Below are positions 46,711-56,043 of a stretch of 64,000 nt of DNA, in pieces. Within the stretch, counting starts at the first letter, position 1, and each line of letters starts with the position of its first letter. The DNA comes from Algoriphagus sp. Y33 (lineage in GTDB: Bacteria > Bacteroidota > Bacteroidia > Cytophagales > Cyclobacteriaceae): contig NZ_CP061947.1 of assembly GCF_014838715.1 (NCBI RefSeq), positions 5,322,001 to 5,386,000 of the forward strand, read 5' to 3'. The translations under genes were made by a program, and so were the position numbers. A model generated the notes under the pieces. The model did not search any database. It saw only the letters and a program-made list of their open reading frames with translations, and was not told where the DNA came from.

Positions 46711-49700
46711 ATGCGATTAAGTAGATGCTTTAATGTGTTATGCCTGCTAATTGTGACTATTTTCCTTAGCCACAATTCCTTCTCCCTTGCTTTCGATTCA
46801 AGGGTAAGTCCGGAACCGAGACGGGCAGAAGTACTTTTTCTTGGACATGCCAGTGAGCATCACAATTCCCGTTTGTATGCGCCATGGCTCGCCACGGCTC
46901 TTTTTGCAAGCGGCATCAACATTACTTATACAGAGAAACTTGAAGATCTAAACAAGGATAATCTGGGTAAATACGACGGTTTGGTAATCTATGCCAATCA
47001 CGATGTACTTTCCAAAGAGCAGGAAGCGGCCATGAAAAATTTCGTGGAAAGTGGCAAAGGATTGATCCCTCTTCATTCTGCCGCAGGTTGTTTTAAGAAT
47101 TCAGATTGGTATATAGAGACTATCGGAGGACAATTTGAATCACATGGGGAAGGCGAGTTTACTGCCGAATCCATCTCATCCGATCATCCGATCATGCAGG
47201 GTTTTATGCCATTTGCAACCTGGGATGAAACCTATGTGCATCAGCGGATTAATTCTGATATGACTGTGCTCATGGAGCGTGTGGAGGGAGATCACAGGGA
47301 GCCGTACACTTGGGTTAGAAATGTGGGTAAAGGCAGAGTTTTCTATACCGCTTACGGCCACGACGAGAGAACATGGAAAAACGCCGGATTTTTGGAATTG
47401 GTGAAAAACGGTATTTTTTGGGCTATGGGAGATGAGGTAAAAGCCAACGTAACAGCATTGAATATTCCGGATGTATCAATCTATGAAGAGACCATTTCAG
47501 ATTTCACAGCTAGGTATGAAGTGCCAAAAATACAAGAAGCTTTAGCCCCTGAAGAATCCAAAAAACTAATTCAGAAGCCGGTAGATTTTTCCATAGAACT
47601 TTTCGCTTCTGAGCCTGATATCCAGAATCCTATTGCCATGGCATGGGACGAAAGAGGAAGGCTTTGGATCGTAGAATCGGTGGATTATCCGAATACATTC
47701 AAAGAAACCGATGGCCAAGCCAATGATAGGATCAAAATCTGCGAAGATACCAACGGCGACGGCAAAGCTGATAAATTCACTGTATTTGCTGATGGACTGA
47801 ATATCCCAACGAGTATGGTGTTTGCCAACGGCGGTGTGATTGTATCCATGGCGCCTGATTTTGTCTTGATGAAAGATACGGACGGCGACGACGTGGCAGA
47901 TGTGAAGGAAGTGATCATGACAGGTTGGGGCAAAAACGATACCCATGCCGGACCTTCCAACCTACAATACGGTTTTGACAATAAAATTTGGGGAGTAACA
48001 GGATATTCTGGCTTCAACGGAACTGTTAATGGAGAGCAAATGAATTTTTCTCAGGGTATCTACCGATTTGATCCTGACGGGAAAGACTTTGAGTACTTAG
48101 CCGGTTCCAGTAATAATACCTGGGGATTGGGATTCTCCGAAGACAACAATGTCTTTATGTCCACGGCAAATAATACACATGCGGGATATTATTCTATCCC
48201 TGCGAAATATTTGCAGCGTGCTTTCCCCAAAGCAGCTGAAGATGAAATCTCTCCGGAGTTTGAAATCCAATCCATCCAAAAAATAGACGGGCACTACGAT
48301 GCACATGCGATGACCCCAAATCTGAGACAAGTGGACGTAGTAGGTGGATTTACTTCCGCAGCTGGATTCAAACTTTACACCGCCAGGGATTTTCCTAAGG
48401 AATATTGGAACAGAATTGCCTTTGTCAGTGAGCCGACTATCCGTCTCACTCATAATGCGATCATTGAACCAAATGGAGCGGGTTTTATGGAAAAAGACGG
48501 TTGGAATTTGCTTGCAAGTTCAGACGAGTGGTTTGGGCCGGTACAGGCGGAAGTTGGACCTGATGGTGCCGTCTGGATAGCTGATTGGTACAATTTCATT
48601 ATTCAGCACAATGTTTTCGTGGAGCGTCAGGCTCCATCGAGAATGGTTTTGCCATTTGAAGATCAGCCACATGGACAGGGCAATGCTTTTCAAAGTAAGC
48701 TTAGAGATACCAATCATGGAAGGATCTACCGCGTGGTTTACAAAGAAGGGAACAAGGGTAAGGCTATAAAATTGTCCAAGGATGATCCAAAAGCGTTGAT
48801 TGCAGCCTTGAAAAACGACAATATGTTCTGGAGAATGACCGCCCAGCGATTGCTGGTAGAATCCGGGAATCAACAGGTATTTGGTGAGCTGTACAAAATC
48901 GTCAATGATAAATCAGTGGATGAAATCGGATTGAATAGCCCGGCAGTACATGCCTTATGGACGTTGCATGGATTGGGAGCTTTCGATGGAGAAAATGCCG
49001 ATGCAATGAAAGTTGCGACTGCGGCTTTGTCTCATCCTGCATCAGGCGTAAGAAAAGCTGCCATCGCTGTGTTGGCAAATGATCAGGCCAGCACTCAAGC
49101 GATTCAATCAGCAGGGCTAACGAAAGACAAGGATCTGAATGTGCTGATGCATGCGATATTGAAATTGGCGGAGTTACCCGGAAATGCTGAAGCAGGCAAG
49201 ATGCTATATGAAGCAAGTTTGGATGCTGTAAATGCCAAAGATGACTGGTTGCAAAAGGCGATTTTTGCGGCAGCTGCTGAGCAGGGAAAATTCTTTATCG
49301 ATGCTATAGGTACTGAAAAAACGGACTTAACCAATCGATTAATAAGTGCTGTGAAAGATGAGAAATATGAACTGGGAAGAAGAAGTACGCTTCAGTATTC
49401 TCCTGAGGTCAAAGGCAAAGCTATTTCCATTTCCGCACAAATCTCCCAAAGAAGAGATGAGGAGCCATTTGGTGTGATCATCGCACATGGAGATTCCAAC
49501 AATGGCTACAGTTTCTATCTGGAAGCAGGCAAGCTGCACTGGATAGTGATACAAGACGGCAAATCACACAAAGCAGTAACCGATACAACATTGCCTGAAA
49601 GCTATGAAGTGCAGGCTTCTCTTGCTCAAGACGGCAAAATGGAAATATTGGTTGACGGAAAGTCTGTGGCAACTGCAAAAGCCGGCGGCGCATTTAATGG

Positions 49701-49821
49701 AAACCTTTCACCCAGTGTAAGATCCGGACGTGACTTCGGGGGAAATAGAAATGTAGGTGCCTATAAAGACGAATTCAGTTTTGAAGGCAACCTGAGAAAT
49801 ATTTTACTGGAATTAAAGTAA
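46711..49821 (+). CDS. Secreted ThuA - sorbosone-dehydrogenase-like propeller - LamG-like fusion without heme site
   Basis: The 1036 residues start with a signal peptide (LCLLIVTIFLSHNSFSLA). The first domain (about 38-250) is ThuA-like: VLFLGHASEHHNS, GLIPLHSAAGCF, DETYVHQRI, VFYTAYGHDERTW. The second (about 285-680) is the membrane-bound-dehydrogenase/PQQ-type propeller, with FASEPDIQNPIAMAWDERGR and Ca-like DTNGDGKADKF and DTDGDDVADV loops. A HEAT-like helical part (about 690-890) and a LamG-like C-terminus follow. Relatives in the PVC group end in a cytochrome c; here I find no CxxCH at all. The azurin-like gene follows after 7 bp. Confidence 0.85.
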   Translation: MRLSRCFNVLCLLIVTIFLSHNSFSLAFDSRVSPEPRRAEVLFLGHASEHHNSRLYAPWLATALFASGINITYTEKLEDLNKDNLGKYDGLVIYANHDVLSKEQEAAMKNFVESGKGLIPLHSAAGCFKNSDWYIETIGGQFESHGEGEFTAESISSDHPIMQGFMPFATWDETYVHQRINSDMTVLMERVEGDHREPYTWVRNVGKGRVFYTAYGHDERTWKNAGFLELVKNGIFWAMGDEVKANVTALNIPDVSIYEETISDFTARYEVPKIQEALAPEESKKLIQKPVDFSIELFASEPDIQNPIAMAWDERGRLWIVESVDYPNTFKETDGQANDRIKICEDTNGDGKADKFTVFADGLNIPTSMVFANGGVIVSMAPDFVLMKDTDGDDVADVKEVIMTGWGKNDTHAGPSNLQYGFDNKIWGVTGYSGFNGTVNGEQMNFSQGIYRFDPDGKDFEYLAGSSNNTWGLGFSEDNNVFMSTANNTHAGYYSIPAKYLQRAFPKAAEDEISPEFEIQSIQKIDGHYDAHAMTPNLRQVDVVGGFTSAAGFKLYTARDFPKEYWNRIAFVSEPTIRLTHNAIIEPNGAGFMEKDGWNLLASSDEWFGPVQAEVGPDGAVWIADWYNFIIQHNVFVERQAPSRMVLPFEDQPHGQGNAFQSKLRDTNHGRIYRVVYKEGNKGKAIKLSKDDPKALIAALKNDNMFWRMTAQRLLVESGNQQVFGELYKIVNDKSVDEIGLNSPAVHALWTLHGLGAFDGENADAMKVATAALSHPASGVRKAAIAVLANDQASTQAIQSAGLTKDKDLNVLMHAILKLAELPGNAEAGKMLYEASLDAVNAKDDWLQKAIFAAAAEQGKFFIDAIGTEKTDLTNRLISAVKDEKYELGRRSTLQYSPEVKGKAISISAQISQRRDEEPFGVIIAHGDSNNGYSFYLEAGKLHWIVIQDGKSHKAVTDTTLPESYEVQASLAQDGKMEILVDGKSVATAKAGGAFNGNLSPSVRSGRDFGGNRNVGAYKDEFSFEGNLRNILLELK

Positions 49822-49828
49822 GAATACC

Positions 49829-50377
49829 ATGATTAAAGCAACCTTATTTCCCATGATAGCCATGATGTTGTTTGGACATTGGTTTGATCCCGGAGAAGCG
49901 AATGTGTCCGGATCAATTGCACTTTGTGAAGCAACACTGGGTATCGAAAACTATCAACCAAGAAATACCATCAGAATTCAGCGAAATAAAGAGGATAGGG
50001 CAACGACAATTTTACTTGAAATCGTGCCGGAGATGATGAAGTTTGACCAAGAGACCTTTACAGTGAAAGCGGGCGACAAAATCATCCTGGAGATAGACAA
50101 TCTTGATGGAATGCAGCACAATCTGCTGATCACCAAACCCGGTATGCTGGACACAGTCGGTGCTGCGGCTGATGCGATGTTACGAGATCCAAAGGCTTCT
50201 GAGAAGTTCTATGTACCGGAGATCCCAGACGTCCTTTTTTCCACAAAAATGATTGGACCTCAGGAATTGTACACATTGACTTTTACTGCACCGGCTAAGC
50301 CGGGAAACTATCCCTTTGTCTGCACATTTCCAGGACACTGGCGGATGATGAATGGGATAATGGTGGTAGAAGAATAA
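49829..50377 (+). CDS. Azurin-like cupredoxin (type 1 copper)
   Basis: The protein has 182 residues. The last 110 form a cupredoxin with the complete type 1 copper set in azurin spacing: H97 in DGMQHNLLI, C165 and H170 in FVCTFPGHWRMM, and M174. The Cys-to-Met spacing of nine matches azurin. An unusual N-terminal extension (residues 1-65) may hold an uncleaved or weak signal. It should be a periplasmic one-electron carrier. The 7-bp gap after the ThuA-propeller gene means tight co-expression, and suggests it accepts electrons from that protein. Confidence 0.9.
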   Translation: MIKATLFPMIAMMLFGHWFDPGEANVSGSIALCEATLGIENYQPRNTIRIQRNKEDRATTILLEIVPEMMKFDQETFTVKAGDKIILEIDNLDGMQHNLLITKPGMLDTVGAAADAMLRDPKASEKFYVPEIPDVLFSTKMIGPQELYTLTFTAPAKPGNYPFVCTFPGHWRMMNGIMVVEE

Positions 50378-50615
50378 AAGCTGGAAGACGGGAGACCGAA
50401 GACGGAAGCAAAACGATCAATTTTCAGTGATCAGTGTCAGCAAATTCTTGCGTCATTGCGAATGAGGAACGAATGAAGCAATCTCTGTTAAGTGGTAAAA
50501 GGTGAAAAGTCTCACCTAAGATCCATGTTTAAAAAATGAGACTCAATTTATTTCCGACATGCCCACTATGAGCAGCATTCACAAATAGTAAAAACATAAA
50601 CCTTAATCCCAAAAT
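50378..50615. repeat. Intergenic region with two dispersed repeats
   Basis: Bases 50380-50408 carry the GCTGGAAGACGGGAGACC repeat also seen at 3199. Bases 50451-50484 carry CGTCATTGCGAATGAGGAAC and the continuation GAATGAAGCAATCT, a well-known Bacteroidota intergenic repeat type. The gap splits the cupredoxin from the next ThuA gene. Confidence 0.6.
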
Positions 50616-51344
50616 ATGAAATTCAAAAAAACACAAATTCCTTTCCTGGGCCTGATTCTGGTTTTAGGCATGGCAACAAGCCTATTGGCAAAAGAGAATC
50701 CTGCTCTCAAAATGCCTATCAAAGTACTCATGGTGGGCGGTGGGTCATCACACGATTTCGACACTTGGTACAAAGGCGCGGATGTGGAGACTTTGGAAAA
50801 AGATGGCTTGGCGGAAGTTACCTACACAGATGATCCGTCCACCATTTTGCAATATTTGGGCGATATGGATGTCCTTTTCCTGGCAAACAATCAGCCTATC
50901 GCTGACGATGCTACGCGCAAAGCAATTTTTGCTTTCGCAGAAGCTGGAAAAGGTCTGGTTCTAGCGCATCCTGCTCTTTGGTACAACTGGGAAGATTGGC
51001 CTGAATATAACAAGACAATGGTCAGCGGGGGCTCCAGAGGCCATAATGCTTATGGGAATTTCAATGTGAGCCTGACCGAAAAGCACCCTGTGACTAAGGG
51101 AATGCCTAAAAATTTCTCCTTGGATGATGAGCTTTACTATTACAAAGTGGATCCTGCCGGTCCTGGAATTGAGATTCTGGCACAAGCTAGTAATACCGAT
51201 ACAGATCCTTTTCCTTCCATTTTCATCGTGAAGCATCCAAAGGCCAAAATCGTCGGAATCGCTCTGGGTCATGATGCAGCTTCCCACGAGTTGGAAGCTT
51301 ACAAAATGCTTATCCGAAATGCTGTACAATGGGTAGCTAAATAA
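50616..51344 (+). CDS. Secreted ThuA-family protein
   Basis: The 242-residue protein has a signal peptide (LGLILVLGMATSLLAK). It is a stand-alone class I glutamine-amidotransferase-like fold of the ThuA family: KVLMVGGGSSHDFDTWYKGA, VLFLANNQPIADDATRKAIF, GLVLAHPALWYNWEDWPEYN, and IVGIALGHDAASHE. ThuA proteins are linked to trehalose or other disaccharide utilisation through 3-keto-sugars; the chemistry is not settled. It lies 61 bp before the oxidoreductase gene and is probably in one operon with it. Confidence 0.9.
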   Translation: MKFKKTQIPFLGLILVLGMATSLLAKENPALKMPIKVLMVGGGSSHDFDTWYKGADVETLEKDGLAEVTYTDDPSTILQYLGDMDVLFLANNQPIADDATRKAIFAFAEAGKGLVLAHPALWYNWEDWPEYNKTMVSGGSRGHNAYGNFNVSLTEKHPVTKGMPKNFSLDDELYYYKVDPAGPGIEILAQASNTDTDPFPSIFIVKHPKAKIVGIALGHDAASHELEAYKMLIRNAVQWVAK

Positions 51345-51405
51345 ACGCCCAACCTATTAAACCTATCTTTTTCAACAGTAAAACCATAATCTAAAGAATA
51401 CGAAA

Positions 51406-52521
51406 ATGAGTCAAAAACAAATCACTGTAGTTATAGTCGGACTTGGCTTCGGCAAAGAGTTTATCCCTATTTACCAAGCGCATCCTAATATCAAAAAGGT
51501 TGGGATCTGTACAAGGAACCCAAAGACAATCGATGAGTTGGCTACGAAGTTTAACCTAGACCGGGACCTATGCTTCACCAACTTCGAAGATGTGCCAAAG
51601 CGTGAGGATGTAGATGCCATTCATATTGTGACGCCTGTGCCGGATCATGCCAGAATGACGTTAGCCTCCCTGAATGCCAATAAACACACGGCATGCACCA
51701 TTCCAATGGCGATGACTAAGGAAGATTGCGCAGCGATCGTAGATGCGAAAAGGAAGTCTGGCAAAGTCTATATGATGATGGAAACGGCTCTTTATACACG
51801 TGAATTTTTGTATGGGTTGAATTTGGCAGAGACTGGCCAATTGGGCAGAATTCAGATGGTACGGGGTTCGCATATCCAGGATATGAGCATGCCGGGTTGG
51901 GATGAATACTGGAAAGGGTTCCCACCGATGTTGAACGGTACACATGCGATTTCCCCACTTCTCAGAATCAACAATACAAAAGCTGAAACGGTGGTTTGTC
52001 ACGGTTCGGGTCGCTTGAGCGAGGATTTGGCAAGCCGTCACGGGTCACCTTTTGCGATGGAAACTGCCACGTTTACCCTGAAAAACTCAGACGTAATTGC
52101 AGAAGCTACACGTTCTCTTTTCGACGTAGTCCGTCAATACCGTGAATCTTATGATGTGTATGGTACCAAAATGTCCTTCGAATGGGAGCAATTGGAAGAT
52201 GAAAGTCATGTGATCTTTGACGGAGGAGAAAATGCCCGCAGAATCGATGTGCCGGACACAGACGAGTTGCTGATCGAACCGATCAAGCACTTCACAAAAA
52301 GGCAGACCATTGACGATCCAAACCATGTGTCTTTCTTGCAGGGCGCAGGCCATGGAGGTTCCCATCCACATTTGGTGCAGGAATTCGTCGCTGCTATTGT
52401 AGAAGGGCGTGATTCCGCCGTAGATGCTTCTATCGCTGCCAACTATACCTGCGCAGGTATTTGCGCGCATGAATCTGCCATGAAAGGCGGAGAGAGAATC
52501 CAGGTACCAACCTTTGATTAG
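51406..52521 (+). CDS. Gfo/Idh/MocA-family oxidoreductase lacking the EKP lysine
   Basis: The 371 residues start with a Rossmann nucleotide-binding segment (VVIVGLGFGKEFIPIYQAHP), in place of the strict GxGxxG. VDAIHIVTPVPDHARMTLAS is typical of the family. Where the family has the catalytic 'EKP' motif this protein reads ACTIPMAMTKEDC, so the usual lysine is absent. The C-terminal half is the alpha/beta substrate domain (HGGSHPHLVQEFVAAIVEGR). No signal peptide is seen, so it should be cytoplasmic. The epimerase start lies 6 bp after its stop. Confidence 0.9.
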   Translation: MSQKQITVVIVGLGFGKEFIPIYQAHPNIKKVGICTRNPKTIDELATKFNLDRDLCFTNFEDVPKREDVDAIHIVTPVPDHARMTLASLNANKHTACTIPMAMTKEDCAAIVDAKRKSGKVYMMMETALYTREFLYGLNLAETGQLGRIQMVRGSHIQDMSMPGWDEYWKGFPPMLNGTHAISPLLRINNTKAETVVCHGSGRLSEDLASRHGSPFAMETATFTLKNSDVIAEATRSLFDVVRQYRESYDVYGTKMSFEWEQLEDESHVIFDGGENARRIDVPDTDELLIEPIKHFTKRQTIDDPNHVSFLQGAGHGGSHPHLVQEFVAAIVEGRDSAVDASIAANYTCAGICAHESAMKGGERIQVPTFD

Positions 52522-52527
52522 TCAAAA

Positions 52528-53382
52528 ATGAAATTTGGAGTAAGTACATTTTTATGGGTATCGCCTTTCGATACCCATTCTTTTGACCTTGTCCACAAGG
52601 TGAAGGAGATGGGTTTTGATATCATCGAAGTGCCTGTGGAGGATAAAGATCTGGTAGATTGGGATGCGTTAAAAAAGCTCACTGACGAATGGGGTTTGAA
52701 AGTCAGTATCAGCGGTGCATTTGGAGCAGATCGTGATATCTCTAGTGAGGATCCTTCCATTCGTGCAAATGGGCTGCAATACATCGAGGATTCTATCAAG
52801 ATCGCAGCGAAAATGGGTAGTCCTATCTTTGGAGGACCACTGTATTCGGCTGTGGGCAAGCTTCGATCAATTTCAGCAGAGCAAAAGAAACAGGAATTTG
52901 ACTGGTGTGTGGATAACTTGAAAAAAGCCTGTATAACTGCGGAGGAATATGGGATTACCTTAGGCTTGGAGCCACTTAACCGCTTCGAAAGTGATATGGT
53001 AAACACCGTGGATCAAGCGCTGGAAATCGTAAAAGCCGTGAATTCACCTTTTCTAAAAATCCAGCTTGATACCTTTCACAATAATATTGAGGAGAAAAAT
53101 ATCGCTGCTTCCATCCGTAAAGTTGGCAAGGACTTGCTTTGTCATGTGCAGGGAAATGAGAGTGACAGGAGCACTCCCGGAACTGGAAATTTGGCTTGGG
53201 ATGAGATCAAGGGAGCCTTAGATGAAATCGGCTACGAAGGTGCGATGGTAATAGAGACCTTCGGAGCGGTGTCCAAGGAAATGGCCAAAGCCACTTGCAT
53301 CTGGCGACCCTTAGCGAATAGCGCCGATGAATTGGCAAGTGAAGGATTGGCTTTTTATAAGAATCAATTTGGGAATAGATAA
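52528..53382 (+). CDS. Sugar epimerase/isomerase, D-tagatose/D-psicose 3-epimerase-like
   Basis: The 284-residue TIM barrel belongs to the AP-endonuclease-2 superfamily. It reads FGVSTFLWVSPFDTHSFDLV at the start. Metal ligands of 3-epimerases are visible as LGLEPLNRFESDMVNTVDQA (Glu), KIQLDTFHNNIEEKNI (Asp and His), CHVQGNESDRSTPGTGNL, and GAMVIETFGAV (last Glu). This pattern is close to ketose or sugar 3-epimerases. It has no signal peptide and is coupled to the oxidoreductase, so both probably act on one keto-sugar. Confidence 0.9.
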   Translation: MKFGVSTFLWVSPFDTHSFDLVHKVKEMGFDIIEVPVEDKDLVDWDALKKLTDEWGLKVSISGAFGADRDISSEDPSIRANGLQYIEDSIKIAAKMGSPIFGGPLYSAVGKLRSISAEQKKQEFDWCVDNLKKACITAEEYGITLGLEPLNRFESDMVNTVDQALEIVKAVNSPFLKIQLDTFHNNIEEKNIAASIRKVGKDLLCHVQGNESDRSTPGTGNLAWDEIKGALDEIGYEGAMVIETFGAVSKEMAKATCIWRPLANSADELASEGLAFYKNQFGNR

Positions 53383-53668
53383 TGTCGTTTATTCTAATTC
53401 TAGAATAACTAGTAGTATGGTGCTCGACTTCGCCCGGACTGACATATCTAATTACTTATTGAAACGACATATCAATGTTTGTCACCCTGAACAGCCAGTC
53501 TGCCGAAGGGATGAAAGTCGAAGGGAAAAGTATATAATAAAAATTACAGCCGTGGTCTGTGTCCCGCAGACCATCGCTATTTCGGTCTTTTAGAGACGGG
53601 ACATCACTAGCTTTTCCAAAGTTCCAAACTTTGGAAAAGCTTATAAGTACATCATTACCCATTAAACC
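53383..53668. repeat. Gap filled with dispersed repeats
   Basis: Bases 53480-53525 hold GTCACCCTGA...CGAAGGG twice, a common Bacteroidota repeat. Bases 53549-53573 hold the GGTCTGTG hairpin repeat, copy a (TGGTCTG paired with CAGACCA). Bases 53605-53642 hold GCTTTTCCAAAGTTC/AACTTTGGAAAAGC, a long inverted repeat that may act as a terminator. An 88-codon open frame across this gap is repeat sequence, not a gene. Confidence 0.6.
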
Positions 53669-54628
53669 ATGAACTTAAACTATCTCCTTATCACGGCATT
53701 TTGGATTAGCCTAAGCTTCTTCTCAGCTCCCGAAAAAGGACCGATTCTCCTTGCAGACCCGACTATATTCTTCCATGATAATACCTACTATCTGTACGGT
53801 ACCAGTGGAAAAGACAGCAATAAAGGCTTTGAAGTGTACGTTTCCAAAAATCTTAAATCCTGGAAAAAGTCAGCGTTAAATGATGGATTTGCCTTGAAAA
53901 AAGGCGAGTCCTATGGGGACAAAGGATTCTGGGCACCGCAAGTCTTTGAATTGGAGGGGAAATTCTACATGGCTTACACTGCCAATGAACATATGGCCAT
54001 CGCAACTTCCGATAGTCCATTGGGACCATTTACCCAGGCCGAAATCAAAGATTTGGAGGCTCCAGTCAAGCAGATTGATCCTTATGTATTCATAGATACG
54101 GATGGGAAAAAGTACCTGTATCATGTGAGGTTGACAGAAGGGAATAGGTTATTTGTAGCGGAACTGAAAGATGATTTCTCAGGCATTAAAGAGGAAACGT
54201 TGACGTATTGCTTTCATGCGGAAGAGCCTTGGGAAAACACCCAAAACGTAGACTGGACGGTGTCTGAAGGACCTACTATTGTCAAACACGAGGGGTTGTA
54301 TTACTTTATCTATTCAGCCAATGATTTCCGTAATCCTGACTACGCAGTGGGCTATGCAGTAAGTGAAAGCCCGATGGGGCCATGGAAGAAGAGTCCAACT
54401 AATCCGATTTTCGACAAAGCCGATGCGGGTATCAACGGTTCCGGCCACGGAGATTTCTTTGTGGATGCTAAAGGCAAACTTCGATATGTACTTCATACAC
54501 ATCATTCCGATGAGGGGGTTTCACCGAGAAAAACTGCCCTGATCGAACTGGAATTTAAATCAAATGGAAATGAAGCCGATGTTTTGGAAGTGAAGAAAGG
54601 GAGTTTTAAATTTCTTGAGTTAAAGTAG
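53669..54628 (+). CDS. Secreted GH43 family glycosidase
   Basis: The 319 residues form a single GH43 propeller after a short signal (FWISLSFFSA). The catalytic base is D30 in ILLADPTIFFHDNTYYLYGT. The modulating Asp lies in KQIDPYVFIDTDGKKYLYHV and the proposed acid Glu in TVSEGPTIVKHEGLYYFIYS. GSGHGDFF supplies the propeller-centre His. It differs from the two GH43 proteins of the SusCD cluster in being shorter and without anchor. It may release the monosaccharide used by the flanking oxidoreductive genes. Confidence 0.92.
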   Translation: MNLNYLLITAFWISLSFFSAPEKGPILLADPTIFFHDNTYYLYGTSGKDSNKGFEVYVSKNLKSWKKSALNDGFALKKGESYGDKGFWAPQVFELEGKFYMAYTANEHMAIATSDSPLGPFTQAEIKDLEAPVKQIDPYVFIDTDGKKYLYHVRLTEGNRLFVAELKDDFSGIKEETLTYCFHAEEPWENTQNVDWTVSEGPTIVKHEGLYYFIYSANDFRNPDYAVGYAVSESPMGPWKKSPTNPIFDKADAGINGSGHGDFFVDAKGKLRYVLHTHHSDEGVSPRKTALIELEFKSNGNEADVLEVKKGSFKFLELK

Positions 54629-54675
54629 TAAATCCCGTTTTGTGAAACCCAGATCGGGATGAAGAAATCAACGCC

Positions 54676-54699
54676 GTGGTCTGTGTCCTCGCAGACCAC
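54676..54699. repeat. GGTCTGTG hairpin repeat, copy b
   Basis: GTGGTCTG (54676-54683) pairs perfectly with CAGACCAC (54692-54699) around TGTCCTCG. It is the same element as at 53549-53573 and 57094-57111. Confidence 0.65.
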
Positions 54700-54770
54700 T
54701 GCGATTTATGGTTTGTGATGGAATATGAAGAAAAACACATCAAAATATAGAGCTTAAATATCTAAATGTT

Positions 54771-54812
54771 TCGGTCTGTGGAGATGCTCCACGGCGCACA
54801 GGCACAGACCGA
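54771..54812. repeat. GGTCTGTG hairpin repeat, copy d, just before the Tm-1-like gene
   Basis: TCGGTCTGTG pairs over 10 bp with CACAGACCGA, and an inner GTGGAG/CTCCAC stem nests in the loop. It ends 13 bp before the chosen ATG at 54826, so it would fold in the leader of the mRNA. Confidence 0.65.
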
Positions 54813-54825
54813 GGCAATACTCACA

Positions 54826-56043
54826 ATGACCCAACAACCACAAATCTTGATGCTAGGCTGCTTCGATACGAAAGGCGAGATCTTCGCTTTTCTAAGAGAA
54901 TGCCTTATAGCTCAGGGAGCGGAAGTTATGACGGTGAATGTAGGGGTTTTGGGCACAACAGAGCTTTTTCCGGTAACCATTGAATCAGAGGAAATCTGTG
55001 AGGCAGGCGGTACAAATCTGGTCGCTCTTCGGGATAAAAATGATCGTGGAAACGCAATGGAAATCATGGGTAGGGGCGCGGCAAAGGTGTTGGAAGAATT
55101 GTGGAGGCAAAGAAAATTTGATGCGGTGATAGGAATGGGAGGAGGCAGCGGAACTTACGTTACGCTGAAATCCATGCAGTTTTTGCCTTTGGGATTACCG
55201 AAAATCTGTATTTCTACTTTGGCCACTAAGGATCTTACAGAGCTTGTAGGAGTGAAGGATGTGCTGCTGATGCCATCGGTCGTAGATGTCGCAGCGCTAA
55301 ACAGCATCATCAAACCTATCATACAGCAAGCCGCCGCTGCCCTAGTTGCCATGAGCCGAGTGCAGCTTCCTAAAGAATCCACAGATATCAGGAGAATAGC
55401 AATCAGCATGTTTGGAAATACCAGTGTCTGCGTGGATTATTGTACGCAATTGCTGGAAGCTGAAGGCTATGAAGTGATGACCTTTCATGCAAACGGAGTG
55501 GGAGGTAAGGCGATGGAAAGTCTGACAATGGAAGGATGTTTTGTGGGTGTTTTGGATATTACAACTACTGAATTGGCAGATGAACTATGTGGTGGGATTT
55601 GCAGCGCTGGACCAAATAGATTGGAAGCGGCTGGCAAAATGAAAATTCCCCAGGTGGTCGTATCAGGCTGTATGGATATGGTCAACTTTGGTACTTTGGA
55701 CTCGGTGCCTGAGAAATATAATAGCCGCCAATTATACAGTTGGGTGCCGACAGTTACGCTGATGAGGACAAATGCAGAAGAGAATGAGGTACTTGGGGAA
55801 ATTTTAGCCAAGAAACTTAATCAAGCAAAAGGATCAGCAGCAGTTCTTTTCCCGGATAAAGGATTGTCTCAAATTGATGCTGAAGGAAATGCATTTTACA
55901 ATCCTGAATCAAATGAGACACTTTCAAAATCCATCCAAAAAAACTTGAAATCGGAAATACCTTTTGTCAACTTGCCTTTTCATATCAACGACTGGGGGTT
56001 TGCAACCGAAGCGGTGGAAAGATTGATGGGGATGATGAAGTGA
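54826..56043 (+). CDS. Tm-1-like ATP-binding domain protein (UPF0261)
   Basis: The frame is open from an ATG at 54766, but that part is the hairpin repeat, so I start at 54826 (MTQQPQILMLGCFDTKGE), giving 405 residues. UPF0261 features are LGCFDTKGEIFAFLRECLIA, DAVIGMGGGSGTYVTLKSMQ, ISTLATKDLTELVGVKDVLL, and FPDKGLSQIDAEGNAFYNPE. The family matches the N-terminal half of the tomato antiviral protein Tm-1. The bacterial activity is not established. The next gene encodes the matching C-terminal half. Confidence 0.92.
   Translation: MTQQPQILMLGCFDTKGEIFAFLRECLIAQGAEVMTVNVGVLGTTELFPVTIESEEICEAGGTNLVALRDKNDRGNAMEIMGRGAAKVLEELWRQRKFDAVIGMGGGSGTYVTLKSMQFLPLGLPKICISTLATKDLTELVGVKDVLLMPSVVDVAALNSIIKPIIQQAAAALVAMSRVQLPKESTDIRRIAISMFGNTSVCVDYCTQLLEAEGYEVMTFHANGVGGKAMESLTMEGCFVGVLDITTTELADELCGGICSAGPNRLEAAGKMKIPQVVVSGCMDMVNFGTLDSVPEKYNSRQLYSWVPTVTLMRTNAEENEVLGEILAKKLNQAKGSAAVLFPDKGLSQIDAEGNAFYNPESNETLSKSIQKNLKSEIPFVNLPFHINDWGFATEAVERLMGMMK

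Noticed and set aside
53327..53593. 88-codon open frame after the epimerase
   Set aside because: It starts inside the epimerase gene in another frame and then reads through known repeat types.
54766..54825. N-terminal extension of the Tm-1-like gene
   Set aside because: The 20 extra codons are entirely hairpin repeat; family similarity begins at the ATG at 54826.
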